Origin: Aurantimonas aggregata | GTDB taxonomy: Bacteria; Pseudomonadota; Alphaproteobacteria; Rhizobiales; Rhizobiaceae | NCBI RefSeq assembly: GCF_010500835.1 | Contig: NZ_JAAAMJ010000017.1 | Location: forward strand, 25,688-89,687 | Reading direction: 5' to 3' | Length of the DNA stretch: 64,000 nt | Part shown: piece by piece, positions 63,874-64,000 of the stretch | Layout of the letters: every line of letters starts with the position of its first letter | Position numbering within the stretch: the first letter of the stretch is position 1 | Notes under the pieces: model-generated | Seen by the model: only the letters and a program-made list of their open reading frames with translations | The model's database searches: none | Told to the model about the DNA's origin: nothing | Position numbers and translations under genes: made by a program

Positions 63874-64000
63874 TGTTGATTTCCACTGAGAGCTGACCCA
63901 GGATTTCCATCAAGAACTGACCCGGCTTAGATGATGTTGGACTGGTCAGGTGGTGGTCAAGTTCCGTGTTTTCTCTTTCGTCGGTTTCTCGCATTTGGCC
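63874..64000. mobile_element. IS21-like insertion sequence, one end (continues past window)
   Basis: The element begins TGTTGATTTCC at 63874 and has two 22-bp direct repeats, GATTTCCACTGAGAGCTGACCC (63878-63899, written here in parts: GATTTCCA, GAGCTGACCC) and the variant with CAAGAACTGACCC (63902-63923), 24 bp apart. Such tandem terminal repeats are typical of IS21-family ends. A minus-strand frame stopping at 63946 encodes AKCEKPTKEKTRNLTTT, possibly the end of an istA/istB-type gene. The insertion disrupts the TniQ-like gene. Confidence 0.6.

Overview
The window is GC-rich alphaproteobacterial chromosome. The order of cell-cycle genes (sciP, fliJ, ctrA, chpT, eipA), the Sox and C-P lyase gene sets, and the elongator tRNA-Met point to the order Hyphomicrobiales (Rhizobiales). 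An Aurantimonadaceae-like host is only a guess. From about 55.5 kb to the right edge the sequence turns AT-richer and mobile in character.

Region 1 (1-3.2 kb) holds the end of a TctA-type permease, a class III aminotransferase and a small DUF1127-like protein. Region 2 (3.2-19.6 kb) is a large phosphonate block in two modules. The first is a GntR regulator and a PhnM-like amidohydrolase, divergent from a PhnD/PhnC/PhnE-type ABC importer. The second is an almost complete C-P lyase pathway: phnF, divergent from phnGHIJ, then phnKL, a hexapeptide acetyltransferase, phnCDE, phnM and phnN. Three Pho boxes with 11-nt periodic heptamers and two sets of GntR-type palindromes were located, so the block looks controlled by both phosphate starvation and ligand-sensing repressors. 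A BrnT/BrnA-like toxin-antitoxin pair sits on the opposite strand between phnJ and phnK.

Region 3 (19.6-33.1 kb) is a thiosulfate-oxidising Sox cluster: soxVWXYZABCD with a DsrE-like protein and a YeeE transporter on the minus strand, soxS, soxR and a second YeeE transporter on the plus strand, then a metallo-beta-lactamase-fold protein and a formate/nitrite-type channel. Region 4 (33.3-46.7 kb) is mixed: a HisD-family dehydrogenase of the sulfopropanediol type with an XRE-cupin regulator, a HAD phosphatase fused to an ATPase, an ABC exporter membrane domain with no ATPase, recQ, an iron-sulfur photolyase with a DUF2256 protein, an HWE histidine kinase, small membrane proteins, a broken L,D-transpeptidase and a DsbA-like oxidoreductase.

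Region 5 (46.8-55.5 kb) is core: tRNA-Met, mnmA, sciP, fliJ, ctrA, a receiver protein lacking its phospho-aspartate, chpT, eipA (DUF1134), a membrane coiled-coil protein, a TrmH-type methyltransferase and an alkyladenine glycosylase.

Region 6 (55.5-64 kb) is an accessory island and the most interesting part. Five co-directional, overlapping or closely spaced genes encode a calcineurin-like metallophosphoesterase, an all-helical protein, two divergent TRAFAC-type GTPases and a large GAP1-like protein. This matches the computationally predicted GTPase-associated conflict system (GAS), here with a phosphoesterase as the likely effector. It is flanked on the left by repeated GCGACACA motifs that resemble the end of a TniA/B/Q-type transposon. 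On the right lies the C-terminal part of a TniQ-like gene cut by an IS21-like element. I infer that the GTPase system is cargo of a Tn7/Tn5053-like transposon whose transposase genes lie beyond the right edge.
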